64,000 nucleotides of DNA from an uncultured Pseudoflavonifractor sp. (GTDB lineage: Bacteria; Bacillota; Clostridia; Oscillospirales; Oscillospiraceae): positions 1 to 64,000 of the forward strand of contig CAJFTA010000003.1 of NCBI GenBank assembly GCA_904419835.1, written 5' to 3'. Position 1 is the stretch's first letter; the number at the start of each line of letters is the position of its first letter. Positions 34,697 to 43,284 of this stretch are shown here, in pieces. The translations under genes and the position numbers were made by a program. Under the pieces are notes generated by a model that made no database searches, had not been told where the DNA came from, and saw nothing but the letters and a program-made list of their open reading frames with translations.

Positions 34697-35875
34697 TCAG
34701 CTCCACTGCCGCCGGCTGTACGAATTTAGTATCTGGGGATAAAACGCGGCCTTCATGCCGCCGCCTTCACCCAGGAAAAAGGAAAAAATCCGTTCCAATA
34801 TGCTCTTGGGCTGAGCTGCATTGCGTTCCACGCTGTGGGAATACACCAGATAGGTGCTGCCCACCTCTTTCCCGTCCACATAATAGGTCAGGCTCCCGGC
34901 GATGTCGCCTTCCTTCACCGGGGCCTCCACCTCATCCGGCAGATCAATCTTCGCCGTCACCCGCTCGTCTGCCGCCAGCGGATAGCGGACATCCCGCTCA
35001 ACCTGAACCGGCACAAACCGGACCAGACTCCCGGCAATGGGCAGTGTGCGAAGGTCCCGCCCGGCGGACGCCAGCAGAATGGACGGCCACTGGGAGAAGC
35101 CGTAGTCAAACATGGCCGCGTGGTCGGCCCAGTCGTTGGGCGCGTTGAGGGTGACGGCAATAAGCCGCTGCCCGTCCCGCTCGGCGCAGGACACCAGGGT
35201 CCTGCCCGCCGCGTCGGTGTAGCCAGTCTTCATGCCCACACAGCCCTCATACCGCCACAGAAGCTTGTTGTGGTTGGTCATAGTCCGCCCCGCCATGGTG
35301 ACGGACTTTGTGCCCACAATTTCGGCCAGGTCCGGCTGCTCCATGACCACAATGGCCAGCTTTGCCATATCCGCCGCAGTGGAGTAGTGTCCCTCCGCCG
35401 GCAGGCCGTTGGGGTTGACGAAATGGGTGTGCTCCATGCCAAGCTCCTGGGCCCGCAGGTTCATCCACTCCACAAAGGTGTCCACGTCTCCGGCGCAGAA
35501 GCCGGCAATGGCCAGGGCGGCGTCATTGCCCGACACCAGCAGCAGGCCGTACAGCAGCTCCCGCAGGGTCAGCTCCTCCCCTTCCCGCAGGTACATGGAG
35601 GACCCCTCCGCCAGAGTCCACTCTTTTTGGATGGTCACCGCCCTGTCCAGATCAGAGGTGGACTCAACGGCCACCAGCGCGGTCATCAGCTTGGTAATGC
35701 TGGCAATGGCCCGCTCCTCATGGGCGTTTTTCTCCATCAGCACCCGGCCGCTCTCCGCGTCCACCAAAATGGCGCAGGACGCCGAAACCCCCGGCGTTCC
35801 GGCCCCATCGGCGGACAGCGGAAGCCAGGTCAGGCACAGCAGAGTGGCTGCAACCGCCGCGAAAACGCGCTTCAT
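34697..35875 (-). CDS. D-alanyl-D-alanine carboxypeptidase (DacF/DacB-like)
   Basis: Secreted penicillin-binding protein trimming peptidoglycan stem peptides. Signal peptide about residues 1-25 (KRVFAAVAATLLCLTWL). The active-site triad is intact: SITK, SGN and MKTGYT. A C-terminal PBP5-like beta domain follows, with no clear amphipathic anchor. Placed with scpA/scpB and gerW, as dacF or dacB often are in spore formers; sporulation control is possible but no sporulation promoter was seen. Confidence 0.93.
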   Translation of the reverse strand: MKRVFAAVAATLLCLTWLPLSADGAGTPGVSASCAILVDAESGRVLMEKNAHEERAIASITKLMTALVAVESTSDLDRAVTIQKEWTLAEGSSMYLREGEELTLRELLYGLLLVSGNDAALAIAGFCAGDVDTFVEWMNLRAQELGMEHTHFVNPNGLPAEGHYSTAADMAKLAIVVMEQPDLAEIVGTKSVTMAGRTMTNHNKLLWRYEGCVGMKTGYTDAAGRTLVSCAERDGQRLIAVTLNAPNDWADHAAMFDYGFSQWPSILLASAGRDLRTLPIAGSLVRFVPVQVERDVRYPLAADERVTAKIDLPDEVEAPVKEGDIAGSLTYYVDGKEVGSTYLVYSHSVERNAAQPKSILERIFSFFLGEGGGMKAAFYPQILNSYSRRQWS

Positions 35876-35965
35876 ACAGCATCACCTCAGGCCGCCCGCC
35901 AGCCCTACGCCGCGGGCGCATGTTGATGCTAGTATGAGCCGAATCGGGCCGGAACATACCTGAAA

Positions 35966-36379
35966 TCAGAAGGGTTCCGTCTCCGCCTTCTTCTCCTGCT
36001 GCTTCTCGATGAAGCCTGTCACCTTGTCGATGACCTCGGGCACCATCTCCACCACCCGGTCCACCGTGGTCCCGGGGGGCGGCGCGATAGGCAGCATGCG
36101 CACCGTGTCCCCCTTGACAATGAGGAAGGCGATGGGCATGATGTTCACGCCGGCGCCGCTGCCGCCGCCGAAGGCGTTGTCCGCCTCAGGCTTCTGGTTC
36201 TTGGTGGTAAAGTCGCTGCCGCCGGAGGCAAAGCCGAAGCTCACCTTGGACACAGGGATAATGGTTACATCTCCCGCCTCAATGGGCTTGCCCACAATGG
36301 TATTGACGTCCACCATCTCGCGGATCTTCTGCATGGTGGTGCTCATCAGGTCGCCGATGGGATGCTGCTTGTTTTCCAT
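35966..36379 (-). CDS. gerW: GerW/YtfJ-family spore protein
   Basis: 137 residues from ATG 36379, chosen by the family start (PIGDLMSTTMQKIREMVDV). VGKPIEAGDVTIIPVSKVSFGF and FGGGSGAGVNI identify the family. YtfJ/GerW contributes to spore germination in Bacillus, so its presence supports a spore-forming lineage. The C-terminal tail is acidic/basic (KQQEKKAETE). Two bases downstream of the DUF2953 gene. Confidence 0.92.
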   Translation of the reverse strand: MENKQHPIGDLMSTTMQKIREMVDVNTIVGKPIEAGDVTIIPVSKVSFGFASGGSDFTTKNQKPEADNAFGGGSGAGVNIMPIAFLIVKGDTVRMLPIAPPPGTTVDRVVEMVPEVIDKVTGFIEKQQEKKAETEPF

Positions 36380-36381
36380 AG

Positions 36382-36999
36382 TCAGACCGCCTCTTTCTTT
36401 GTTTGCTCTTGGTTCCGTCCGGACCACAGCTTTAAAAATCGAATTCCCAGCCTCAGGGCCAGAGCCGCCGCCTGCCCCAAGCGCAGGGAGAAGGACCCAT
36501 AGAGATAGATCTCCGGCTCCGTCAGGTTGAAATCCACTCTGGTTCTGATACGCCGGTCGCCAATATTGAAATTATTCTCCAGCAGGGGCCAGATCATACC
36601 GATTGCCGCATTTACGCCGCCAAAGGCCAGGGCCGCCGCCGCCGGGTCGGAAGCCGCCGCCGTCACATCCAGCAGAAGCCTGTCCACCCGCACTTTGCGC
36701 CGCAGCTGGCCTGCCGCGTCCGCTACCAGCGGGAGTATCGCCTTCAGCGGGCCGAGCTGCCCGCCCGGCTTGGGCTCCGGCTGCTCCTCCTCGGGTTTCG
36801 GTTTCTTCTTTACCCGCTTTGGCTTTTCCTGCCCGTCCGCCTTCTTCGGCCTGGGCGGGTACACCCTGATACGCAACGGGCCCGCACGCAGGCGGATCAG
36901 CACGCCGGAGCGGCTGTACTCCACCGTACCGCCCACCCGGACCAGGGAGAGCAGCACCAGCGCGGCGGCGATTGCCCCCAGGACAACCCATACCGTCAT
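36382..36999 (-). CDS. DUF2953 protein, membrane anchored
   Basis: 205 residues: an N-terminal membrane segment (WVVLGAIAAALVLLSLV), a Lys/Pro/Glu-rich linker at about 50-80 and a C-terminal amphipathic domain ending in basic residues. The family lies next to gerW (ytfI-ytfJ in Bacillus), and co-function in the spore is presumed, not shown. Confidence 0.85.
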   Translation of the reverse strand: MTVWVVLGAIAAALVLLSLVRVGGTVEYSRSGVLIRLRAGPLRIRVYPPRPKKADGQEKPKRVKKKPKPEEEQPEPKPGGQLGPLKAILPLVADAAGQLRRKVRVDRLLLDVTAAASDPAAAALAFGGVNAAIGMIWPLLENNFNIGDRRIRTRVDFNLTEPEIYLYGSFSLRLGQAAALALRLGIRFLKLWSGRNQEQTKKEAV

Positions 37000-37003
37000 G
37001 CGC

Positions 37004-37639
37004 TCACGCCTCCGTCCCCTCGCCGCTTTGCCCGTTGTCCTCTGTCTGGGCCGCCGCGTCCTCCTGCACTGCCTTCAGCCGCTCCAGGTTTGCCTGCATC
37101 TCCATGGTGATCTGTCCGTCCTCCGGGCTGGCGCTGGGGAGCTCGGGCAGGTCCTCCAGGCTGCTCAGGCCAAAGGACCGCAGGAAGGTCTGGGTGGTAC
37201 GGTAGAGGATTGGCCGTCCGGGCACGGAAAGGCGGCCGCACTCCTCAATCAGGTCCCGCTCCAGCAGCAGCCCCACGGTATAGGCGCTGTCCACGCCCCG
37301 GATCTGGTCCACATAGGCCCGGGTGGTGGGCTGATAGTAGGCGATGATGGCCAGCACCTCCAGGGCGGGCTGGGACAACCGGGCCGGGCGGCGGCTCTCA
37401 AAGGCCCGGCGGATACAGTCGGCATGCTCCGGCGCAGAGCAGAGCTGGTAGCTGTTCTCCAGCCGCAGCAGGCGCACGCCCCGGCGCTCGTAGCTGTAAT
37501 AATCGGCCAGCCGCTGGCAGACGGCATCCACCGTGGCCCGGTCCAGGTCCAGCGCCATGCACAGCCGCTCCACGCCCACCGGGTCACCAGCGGCAAAGAG
37601 AATTCCCTCAATGGCGGACTCTATCTCCTTCACTTCCAT
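37004..37639 (-). CDS. scpB: Segregation and condensation protein B
   Basis: Regulatory subunit of the SMC condensin, 211 residues with tandem winged helices (ALDLDRATVDAVCQRLADYY and LEVLAIIAYYQPTTRAYVDQIRGV). The acidic C-terminal tail is longer than average. 20 bases downstream of scpA. Confidence 0.95.
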   Translation of the reverse strand: MEVKEIESAIEGILFAAGDPVGVERLCMALDLDRATVDAVCQRLADYYSYERRGVRLLRLENSYQLCSAPEHADCIRRAFESRRPARLSQPALEVLAIIAYYQPTTRAYVDQIRGVDSAYTVGLLLERDLIEECGRLSVPGRPILYRTTQTFLRSFGLSSLEDLPELPSASPEDGQITMEMQANLERLKAVQEDAAAQTEDNGQSGEGTEA

Positions 37640-37659
37640 GCGCAGCCCTCCCTGTGTTG

Positions 37660-38466
37660 TCAGTTCACATCCGTGGTAAACTCAAAATCCTCCGCCGCCT
37701 CGTCGGTGCAGGTCACCGTGCAGTCGGTCTCCGTGCCCGCCAGGCGCACCCGCCGGGCCCGGCACAGCTCCAGCACGGCGATGAAGGTGGCTACAATCTC
37801 GCTGCGGCTGCGGTTCCCCTTGAACAGGGCCCGGAACCGGGTCACGCCGAAACGAATGAGCTGCCGGAGAATCTCCCCCGCCTTGTCGGCCACCGGGTAG
37901 GGCTCCCGGCCCACAATTCCCTCAAAGGCCGCCATGGGCGGCGGAAGCCGGTTGTCCGACCGCTCCAGCACCGCCAGCATGGCCCGGCGCAGATCCTCCG
38001 CCTTGTGGACATAGCGGTAAGCCTTGTTGGTTGGAATCAGCTCGGGCGTCTTGGTGATGTAGTCCCGGCCCACCTCATTGCGGTCGGCCAGCGCCGGAAT
38101 GACCGCCTTGATGCGGTTAAAATTCTCGTGGCGCTGGTGCTCCTCCAGGGAGGCGATGAGCTGCTCCATCTCGGAGAGGGCCTCCTCGTCGTGGATGGAG
38201 AGGAGCATTCTGGTCTTGATGAATACCAGCTGGGCCGCCATGGCTACAAATTCGCTGGCCACCTCCAGGTCCAGCTCCTTGCGCTTGTTCATCCAGTCCA
38301 TGTACTGGTCCAGAATCACCGCAATCTGGATGTCCTTGATCTCCATCTTGTTCTTGGCCAGCAGGCTGAGGATCAGGTCCAGAGGGCCGGTAAAGTCCTC
38401 CATGTCCTCCGCCTTTGCCTTGACCACCTTTTCCAGATGAAAAATCGGCGTCTCTATGTCACTCAC
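37660..38466 (-). CDS. scpA: Segregation and condensation protein A
   Basis: Kleisin subunit bridging SMC heads. From a GTG at 38466, overlapping the M50 stop (GTGA), it has 268 residues. The N-terminal SMC-binding helix region EDFTGPLDLILSLLAKNKMEI and the C-terminal winged helix are present; internal FVAMAAQLVFIKTRMLL fits. The longer frame adds 22 unrelated codons. Confidence 0.94.
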   Translation of the reverse strand: MSDIETPIFHLEKVVKAKAEDMEDFTGPLDLILSLLAKNKMEIKDIQIAVILDQYMDWMNKRKELDLEVASEFVAMAAQLVFIKTRMLLSIHDEEALSEMEQLIASLEEHQRHENFNRIKAVIPALADRNEVGRDYITKTPELIPTNKAYRYVHKAEDLRRAMLAVLERSDNRLPPPMAAFEGIVGREPYPVADKAGEILRQLIRFGVTRFRALFKGNRSRSEIVATFIAVLELCRARRVRLAGTETDCTVTCTDEAAEDFEFTTDVN

Positions 38467-39173
38467 CCCAGAATGTCCAGAATCTGCGAGCCGATCACCA
38501 GCGCCTCCCAGGGCAGTCCGGTGACCCGGCACAGGAACTGCAGCACGCCGTTGATGCAGAAGGACAGCGGCCCGTCCAGCACATTGAAGAACACCAGCAA
38601 AATGACCGCGATCATGATATACCGCTCATAGCGCAGGATGGTGTAGTACACCCGGTCAGGAAGGAAGGAAAAGAGCACCTTGGAGCCGTCCAGAGGCGAG
38701 ATGGGAATCAGGTTGAACAGCCCCAGGCCCACACTCAGAATAGCCACATTGCACAGGAAATAAAACACAACCAGCAGCACTATACTGTCTGTGGGCAGCA
38801 ACAGACGGTATACCAGGGAGCAGATCAGCATGGTCACAATGGCCATCAGGAAATTGGAGACGGGCCCCGCCAGGGCGGTGACCGCCATATCCCGCTTAGG
38901 ATTTTTGAAGTAGCGCATGTCCACCGGCACCGGCTTGGCCCAGCCCACGCCCGCGAAAATCATCATCAGAAAGCCGATGACATCCAGATGCTTGATGGGA
39001 TTGAGGGTAAGCCGGCCCATCCGCTTGGCGGTGGGGTCCCCCAGGCGGTAGGCCACATAGCCGTGGGAGAGTTCATGGAACGTGATGCACACCAGTGCCG
39101 CCACTGCGCTCACAAGCAGAGAGAGCAGCCCCATCCAGTTCATATTCGTCATGTATTCCATTACTCTGTGCAC
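38463..39173 (-). CDS. Site-2 protease-like M50 metallopeptidase
   Basis: Integral membrane zinc protease of about 236 residues from GTG 39173 (AAAGGGGA upstream); ATG 39161 is an alternative. The zinc site is FHELSHG (HExxH), and the second motif reads LIPISPLDGSKVL. About five membrane segments. The rhomboid-size M50 group is typical ahead of scpA in Firmicutes; the substrate is unknown. Confidence 0.92.
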   Translation of the reverse strand: MHRVMEYMTNMNWMGLLSLLVSAVAALVCITFHELSHGYVAYRLGDPTAKRMGRLTLNPIKHLDVIGFLMMIFAGVGWAKPVPVDMRYFKNPKRDMAVTALAGPVSNFLMAIVTMLICSLVYRLLLPTDSIVLLVVFYFLCNVAILSVGLGLFNLIPISPLDGSKVLFSFLPDRVYYTILRYERYIMIAVILLVFFNVLDGPLSFCINGVLQFLCRVTGLPWEALVIGSQILDILG

Positions 39174-39271
39174 AAAAAAGTCCCCTTTCGCGGGTCTGCA
39201 CCGCCCCACAGCACGGGCGCCATCCCGGGATCCGCTCCGAAACAGGCGACGGAATCAATCGTAGAGAAAAT

Positions 39272-39300
39272 ATTATATCAAAGATAAACGAAAAACACAA
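39272..39300 (-). promoter_or_regulatory. Sigma-A promoter of the M50-scpA-scpB operon
   Basis: Minus-strand TTGTGT, 17 bases, perfect TATAAT (39272-39277). Predicted leader of about 95 bases before the M50 gene. The -35 matches only three of six positions. Confidence 0.6.
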
Positions 39301-39352
39301 GGAAAAGCCCTCTCGCCGCTGTTTTTCAAGTTTTTCCCGGATATGGCAGCGG

Positions 39353-39397
39353 AAAAAGGCCGGGCCGGGGACAGATATCCGTCACCGGGCCGGCCGC
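39353..39397 (-). terminator. Terminator after the fumarylacetoacetase-family gene
   Basis: Long GC stem (GGCCGG and CCGG arms) followed on the minus strand by TTTTTCC at 39353-39357. It starts right after the stop at 39401 and closes the lon-engB-FAH stretch. Confidence 0.8.
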
Positions 39398-39400
39398 TTT

Positions 39401-40153
39401 TTACCGGATGTAATTGCGCAGGACGCCGATGCCCTCGATCTCCACCTCCACCACGTCGCCGGGCCGCATGGCGCCGATGCCCGCGGGGGTACCGGTGGTG
39501 ACCACGTCGCCGGGCTCCAGGGTCATGGAGGCGGTGATGAACTCCATCAGCGCCGGAATTTTGGTCATAAACAGAGACGTGCGGGCGCTCTGCACGGTCC
39601 TGCCGTTGAGCCGGGTCTCAATCTTCAGGTCAGAGCCGTCCACCTCGTCCGTCACCAGAGGGCCGATGGGCGCAAAGCCGTCCATGCTCTTGCCCCGGCT
39701 CCACTGGCCGTCCGCCTTCTGCACGTCCCGGGCCGTTACGTCGTTGAGGCAGGTGTAGCCCAGGATATAGTCCCTGTACTCCTCCGCCTTCACGTGCTTG
39801 GCCCGTTTTTTCACCACAAAGGCCAGCTCACCCTCGTAGTCCAGCCGCTCCACAAAGCTGGGCGCGGACACCTCGCCCTCGGGGCGGTTGACCGTATTGG
39901 GCGCCTTGAGGAAGAGGATGGGCCGGTCAGGCACGCCCTCCCCCATCTCCATGGCGTGGTCGTAGTAATTCTTGCCCACGCAGACAATCTTGGTGGGCTC
40001 ACAGGGCGCCAGTAGCCGGCACTGCTTCAGGGGCAGGCGCCCGCCGTCAAAGGTCAGCCTCTCATAGGGCGCGCCGGCCAGGGTCAGGACTTCATCATCC
40101 TTTAAAACACCCCAGACAGCCGTTCCATCCCGCTCAATCCGCACCAACTTCAT
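39401..40153 (-). CDS. Fumarylacetoacetate hydrolase family protein
   Basis: 250 residues with the FAH catalytic core: a metal-binding glutamate stretch in DYEGELAFVV, NDVTARDVQ and GDVVTTGTPAGIG. Such proteins act as isomerases or hydrolases of oxo-diacids, or as oxaloacetate decarboxylase/tautomerase; the exact substrate is not readable. The start overlaps engB by four bases. Confidence 0.9.
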   Translation of the reverse strand: MKLVRIERDGTAVWGVLKDDEVLTLAGAPYERLTFDGGRLPLKQCRLLAPCEPTKIVCVGKNYYDHAMEMGEGVPDRPILFLKAPNTVNRPEGEVSAPSFVERLDYEGELAFVVKKRAKHVKAEEYRDYILGYTCLNDVTARDVQKADGQWSRGKSMDGFAPIGPLVTDEVDGSDLKIETRLNGRTVQSARTSLFMTKIPALMEFITASMTLEPGDVVTTGTPAGIGAMRPGDVVEVEIEGIGVLRNYIR

Positions 40154-40749
40154 TCCGACTCCCCCATGCTCTTCAGGATTTCACCCAGGAGCTCCTGCCG
40201 CCCTTCTCCTTTCTCCGCTGAGAAGGTAATTACCTTTACATCATCCGGCAATCCAAGGGTCTCCCGGATGCGGGCTAGGTTGGGCTCAATTTCGCTCTTG
40301 CGGAGCTTGTCCAGCTTGTTGGCCACCACCAGAAAGGGCTTTCCGCTCTGCTTGAACCACTCGCCCATGGTGCAGTCGTTCGCCGTGGGCTTGTGGCGGG
40401 CGTCCACAACCATGATGCCCAGGGTCATCAGCGCGTTGTCCGCAAACCAGCTCTCGATCAGCCGGCCCCAGCGCTCCTTCTCCGCCTGGGACACCTTGGC
40501 GTAGCCATAGCCGGGCAGGTCCACCAGATAGAGCTTTTCGTCGATGAGGAAATAGTTGATGTGGGTGGTCTTGCCGGGGGCCGCGCCCACCCGCGCCAAG
40601 TTCTTCCGCAGCAGAATTTTGTTGATCACCGAGGACTTGCCCACGTTGGACCGCCCGGCGAAAACCACCTGGGGCAGGCCGTCCCGGGGAAAATCTGCCG
40701 CTTTGGCGGCGGAGCGGACAAATTCCGCCCGCTGCAAATTCAAAGCCAT
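40150..40749 (-). CDS. engB: Ribosome biogenesis GTP-binding protein YsxC/EngB
   Basis: Essential GTPase for 50S assembly, 199 residues. G1 AGRSNVGKSSVINK, G3 DLPGYGYAK, G4 NKLDK. Sixteen bases downstream of lon, the usual lon-ysxC order. Confidence 0.96.
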   Translation of the reverse strand: MALNLQRAEFVRSAAKAADFPRDGLPQVVFAGRSNVGKSSVINKILLRKNLARVGAAPGKTTHINYFLIDEKLYLVDLPGYGYAKVSQAEKERWGRLIESWFADNALMTLGIMVVDARHKPTANDCTMGEWFKQSGKPFLVVANKLDKLRKSEIEPNLARIRETLGLPDDVKVITFSAEKGEGRQELLGEILKSMGESE

Positions 40750-40764
40750 GGTGCCGCGCCTCCT

Positions 40765-43173
40765 TTACTGCCTGATGCGGACATCGCCGTCCGTGTGTCG
40801 GGGCTCCGTCAGCGGAGCCGCCGGAGCCGTTGTTTCCCCGCCCGCGCAGTCCTGACACAGCGCCTCAGCCAGAGCCTGGTCCGCCTCCTCGATGGGGACA
40901 AAGTGCAGCGCGGAACGGACAGTCTGGTCGATCTCCTCCAGGTCCTTCACATTGTCCGCCGGAATCAGCACCGTGCGGATGCCATTGCGCAGTGCGGCCA
41001 TGGTCTTTTCCTTCAGGCCGCCGATGGCCAGGGCTCTGCCCCGTAACGTAATTTCGCCTGTCATCGCCACATCCTGCCGGACCGGCGTACCGGTCAGGGC
41101 GGAGACCATGGCCACAGTGATGGCAATGCCTGCGGAGGGTCCGTCCTTGGGCACCGCGCCCTCGGGGAAATGGACGTGGATATCCCGCGTCTTATAAAAA
41201 TCCGGCTCAATACCCAGCCGGGCCGCCCGGCTGCGGATATAGGTGAGGGCCGCATGGGCCGACTCCTTCATCACATCGCCCAGGTTGCCGGTCAGTTCAA
41301 TCTTGCCGCTGCCGGGCACCACATTGGCCTCCACCTCCAGCAGCTCACCCCCCACCTGGGTCCAGGCCAGGCCGTTGACCACGCCCACCAGGGCCTGCAC
41401 GGGACGCTTCTCCGGCTGATAACGGCGCACACCCAGCATATCCTCCAAGCTGTCGCCTGTAACGCTTATAGACTTTACATCATCTGTCACAACACGCATT
41501 GCCGCCTTCCGGCACACAGCGGCCAACTGCCGCTCCAGCACACGGACGCCGGACTCCCGGGTGTACCCGGAGATAATCTCCCGGATGGCGTCATCCGTGA
41601 TGCGCAGCTGGCTGCGCTTCAGGCCGTGGCGCTTGAGCTCCTTGGGCAGCAGGTGCCGCTTGGCAATCTGCAGCTTTTCCTCATCGGTATAGCTGGTCAG
41701 CTCGATGACCTCCATCCGATCCAGCAGGGGCCTTGGGATGGTGTCCGTGGTGTTGGCGGTGGTGATGAAGAGCACGTCGGACAGGTCAAAGGGCAGCTCC
41801 AGAAAGTTGTCCCGGAAGGTGCTGTTCTGCTCCCCGTCCAACACCTCCAGCAGCGCCGAGGAGGGATCACCGTGGATATCGGAGGCCAGCTTGTCTATCT
41901 CGTCCAACAGCAGTAAAGGATTATTACTTCCCGCCTGTTTGATGGCCGAGATGATGCGTCCGGGCATTGCGCCCACATATGTCTTGCGATGGCCGCGGAT
42001 TTCCGCCTCATCGTGGACGCCGCCCAGGGAGATACGGGAGAGCTTCCGGTTGGTCGCTCTGGCCACGGACATGGCGATGGAGGTCTTGCCCACGCCCGGC
42101 GGGCCCACCAGGCAGAGCACCTGCCCCTTCAGCTCAGGGGCCAGCTGCTTGACGGCCAGGAACTCCAGGATCCGCTCCTTCACCTTTTCCAGCCCGAAAT
42201 GGTCTCCGTCCAGCACTTTCCGTGCGGCGGCCACGTCCACCCGCTCTCTGGTCTTCTTGTTCCAGGGCAGCTCCAGACACACGTCCAGGTAATTGCGCAG
42301 CACGGTGGCCTCGGCGGAGCCAAAGGGCTGCTTCTCCAGCCGTCCCAATTCTTTGGTCAGCTTCTCCTCCACCTCGGCAGGCAGCTTGGCACGGGCGATC
42401 TTCTGCCGGTACTCCTCTATCTCGCTGTCGCTGTCAGCGTCCTCACCCAGCTCCTGGCGGATGACCTTCAGCTGCTCCCGCAGCACAAAGTCCCGCTGGC
42501 TCCGGCTCAGGCCCTCCCGCACCTTGTTCTGCATGGACTGCTCCAGCTCCAGGATCTCCACCTCCCGGCGGAGCATCTGCTGGAGCTTTTCCAGCCGGCG
42601 GACAGGGCGGAGCTCCTCCAGGATGATCTGCTTGTCCTCACCGCGCATGACAATGTTCTGGGCGATATAGTCGGCAATATAGCCGGGGTCATCGCTGGCC
42701 ATCACGCTCAGGAGCACATCCGGCGTCATTCTGGGGGCCAGCTCCGTATAGGACTCAAACAGATCATAGGTCTGGCGGATCAGGGCCTCGGTTCTGGCGG
42801 AGTTCTTTACCGGCTCTCCCGCCTCAATCTCCCCCACCTGCGCCTGGAGGTAGGGCGCGGTCTGGGTCAGGGCCTCCAGGCGGCCCCGGGCCACGCCCTC
42901 CACCATAACGCGCACATTGTCCCCCGGCAGGCGCAGAATCTGCCGCACCGTGGACACAGTGCCGATGGTGTACAGATCCTCCAGCCGGGGATTCTCCACC
43001 ATCAGATCCCGCTGGGCCACCAGAAAGATGGGCTGGCTGCTGGTCATTGCCTCATCCAGCGCCTTGATGGACGCCTCCCGGCCCACGTCAAAGTGCAGGA
43101 GCATGTTGGGGAAAATGGTCAGGCCCCGCAGGGCCAGGGCGGGCATGACGGCGGATATCTTCTCTTCAGACAT
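40765..43173 (-). CDS. lon: ATP-dependent protease Lon
   Basis: Soluble AAA+ serine-lysine protease for misfolded and regulatory proteins. 802 residues from ATG 43173 (GAAGGAAG upstream). The N-terminal LON domain begins MPALALRGLTIFPNML; the ATPase has GPPGVGKTSIA and LLLDEIDKL; the proteolytic dyad is Ser in KDGPSAGIAI and Lys in GGLKEKTMAA. Preceded by a terminator that separates it from clpX. No heat-shock operator was recognised. Confidence 0.96.
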   Translation of the reverse strand: MSEEKISAVMPALALRGLTIFPNMLLHFDVGREASIKALDEAMTSSQPIFLVAQRDLMVENPRLEDLYTIGTVSTVRQILRLPGDNVRVMVEGVARGRLEALTQTAPYLQAQVGEIEAGEPVKNSARTEALIRQTYDLFESYTELAPRMTPDVLLSVMASDDPGYIADYIAQNIVMRGEDKQIILEELRPVRRLEKLQQMLRREVEILELEQSMQNKVREGLSRSQRDFVLREQLKVIRQELGEDADSDSEIEEYRQKIARAKLPAEVEEKLTKELGRLEKQPFGSAEATVLRNYLDVCLELPWNKKTRERVDVAAARKVLDGDHFGLEKVKERILEFLAVKQLAPELKGQVLCLVGPPGVGKTSIAMSVARATNRKLSRISLGGVHDEAEIRGHRKTYVGAMPGRIISAIKQAGSNNPLLLLDEIDKLASDIHGDPSSALLEVLDGEQNSTFRDNFLELPFDLSDVLFITTANTTDTIPRPLLDRMEVIELTSYTDEEKLQIAKRHLLPKELKRHGLKRSQLRITDDAIREIISGYTRESGVRVLERQLAAVCRKAAMRVVTDDVKSISVTGDSLEDMLGVRRYQPEKRPVQALVGVVNGLAWTQVGGELLEVEANVVPGSGKIELTGNLGDVMKESAHAALTYIRSRAARLGIEPDFYKTRDIHVHFPEGAVPKDGPSAGIAITVAMVSALTGTPVRQDVAMTGEITLRGRALAIGGLKEKTMAALRNGIRTVLIPADNVKDLEEIDQTVRSALHFVPIEEADQALAEALCQDCAGGETTAPAAPLTEPRHTDGDVRIRQ

Positions 43174-43200
43174 GGAATTCACTTCCTTCTCAGGGAATGC

Positions 43201-43231
43201 AAAAGGGGCGGGAGCCATAATCCCCCGCCCC
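43201..43231 (-). terminator. Terminator between clpX and lon
   Basis: GGGGCGGG (43205-43212) pairs with CCCGCCCC (43224-43231); TTTT follows on the minus strand. Located 54 bases after the clpX stop. Confidence 0.85.
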
Positions 43232-43284
43232 TCAGAATGTTACAGCTGTCTCCCCGTGAGGACGGGCCGGACGCTTTTTCAGCC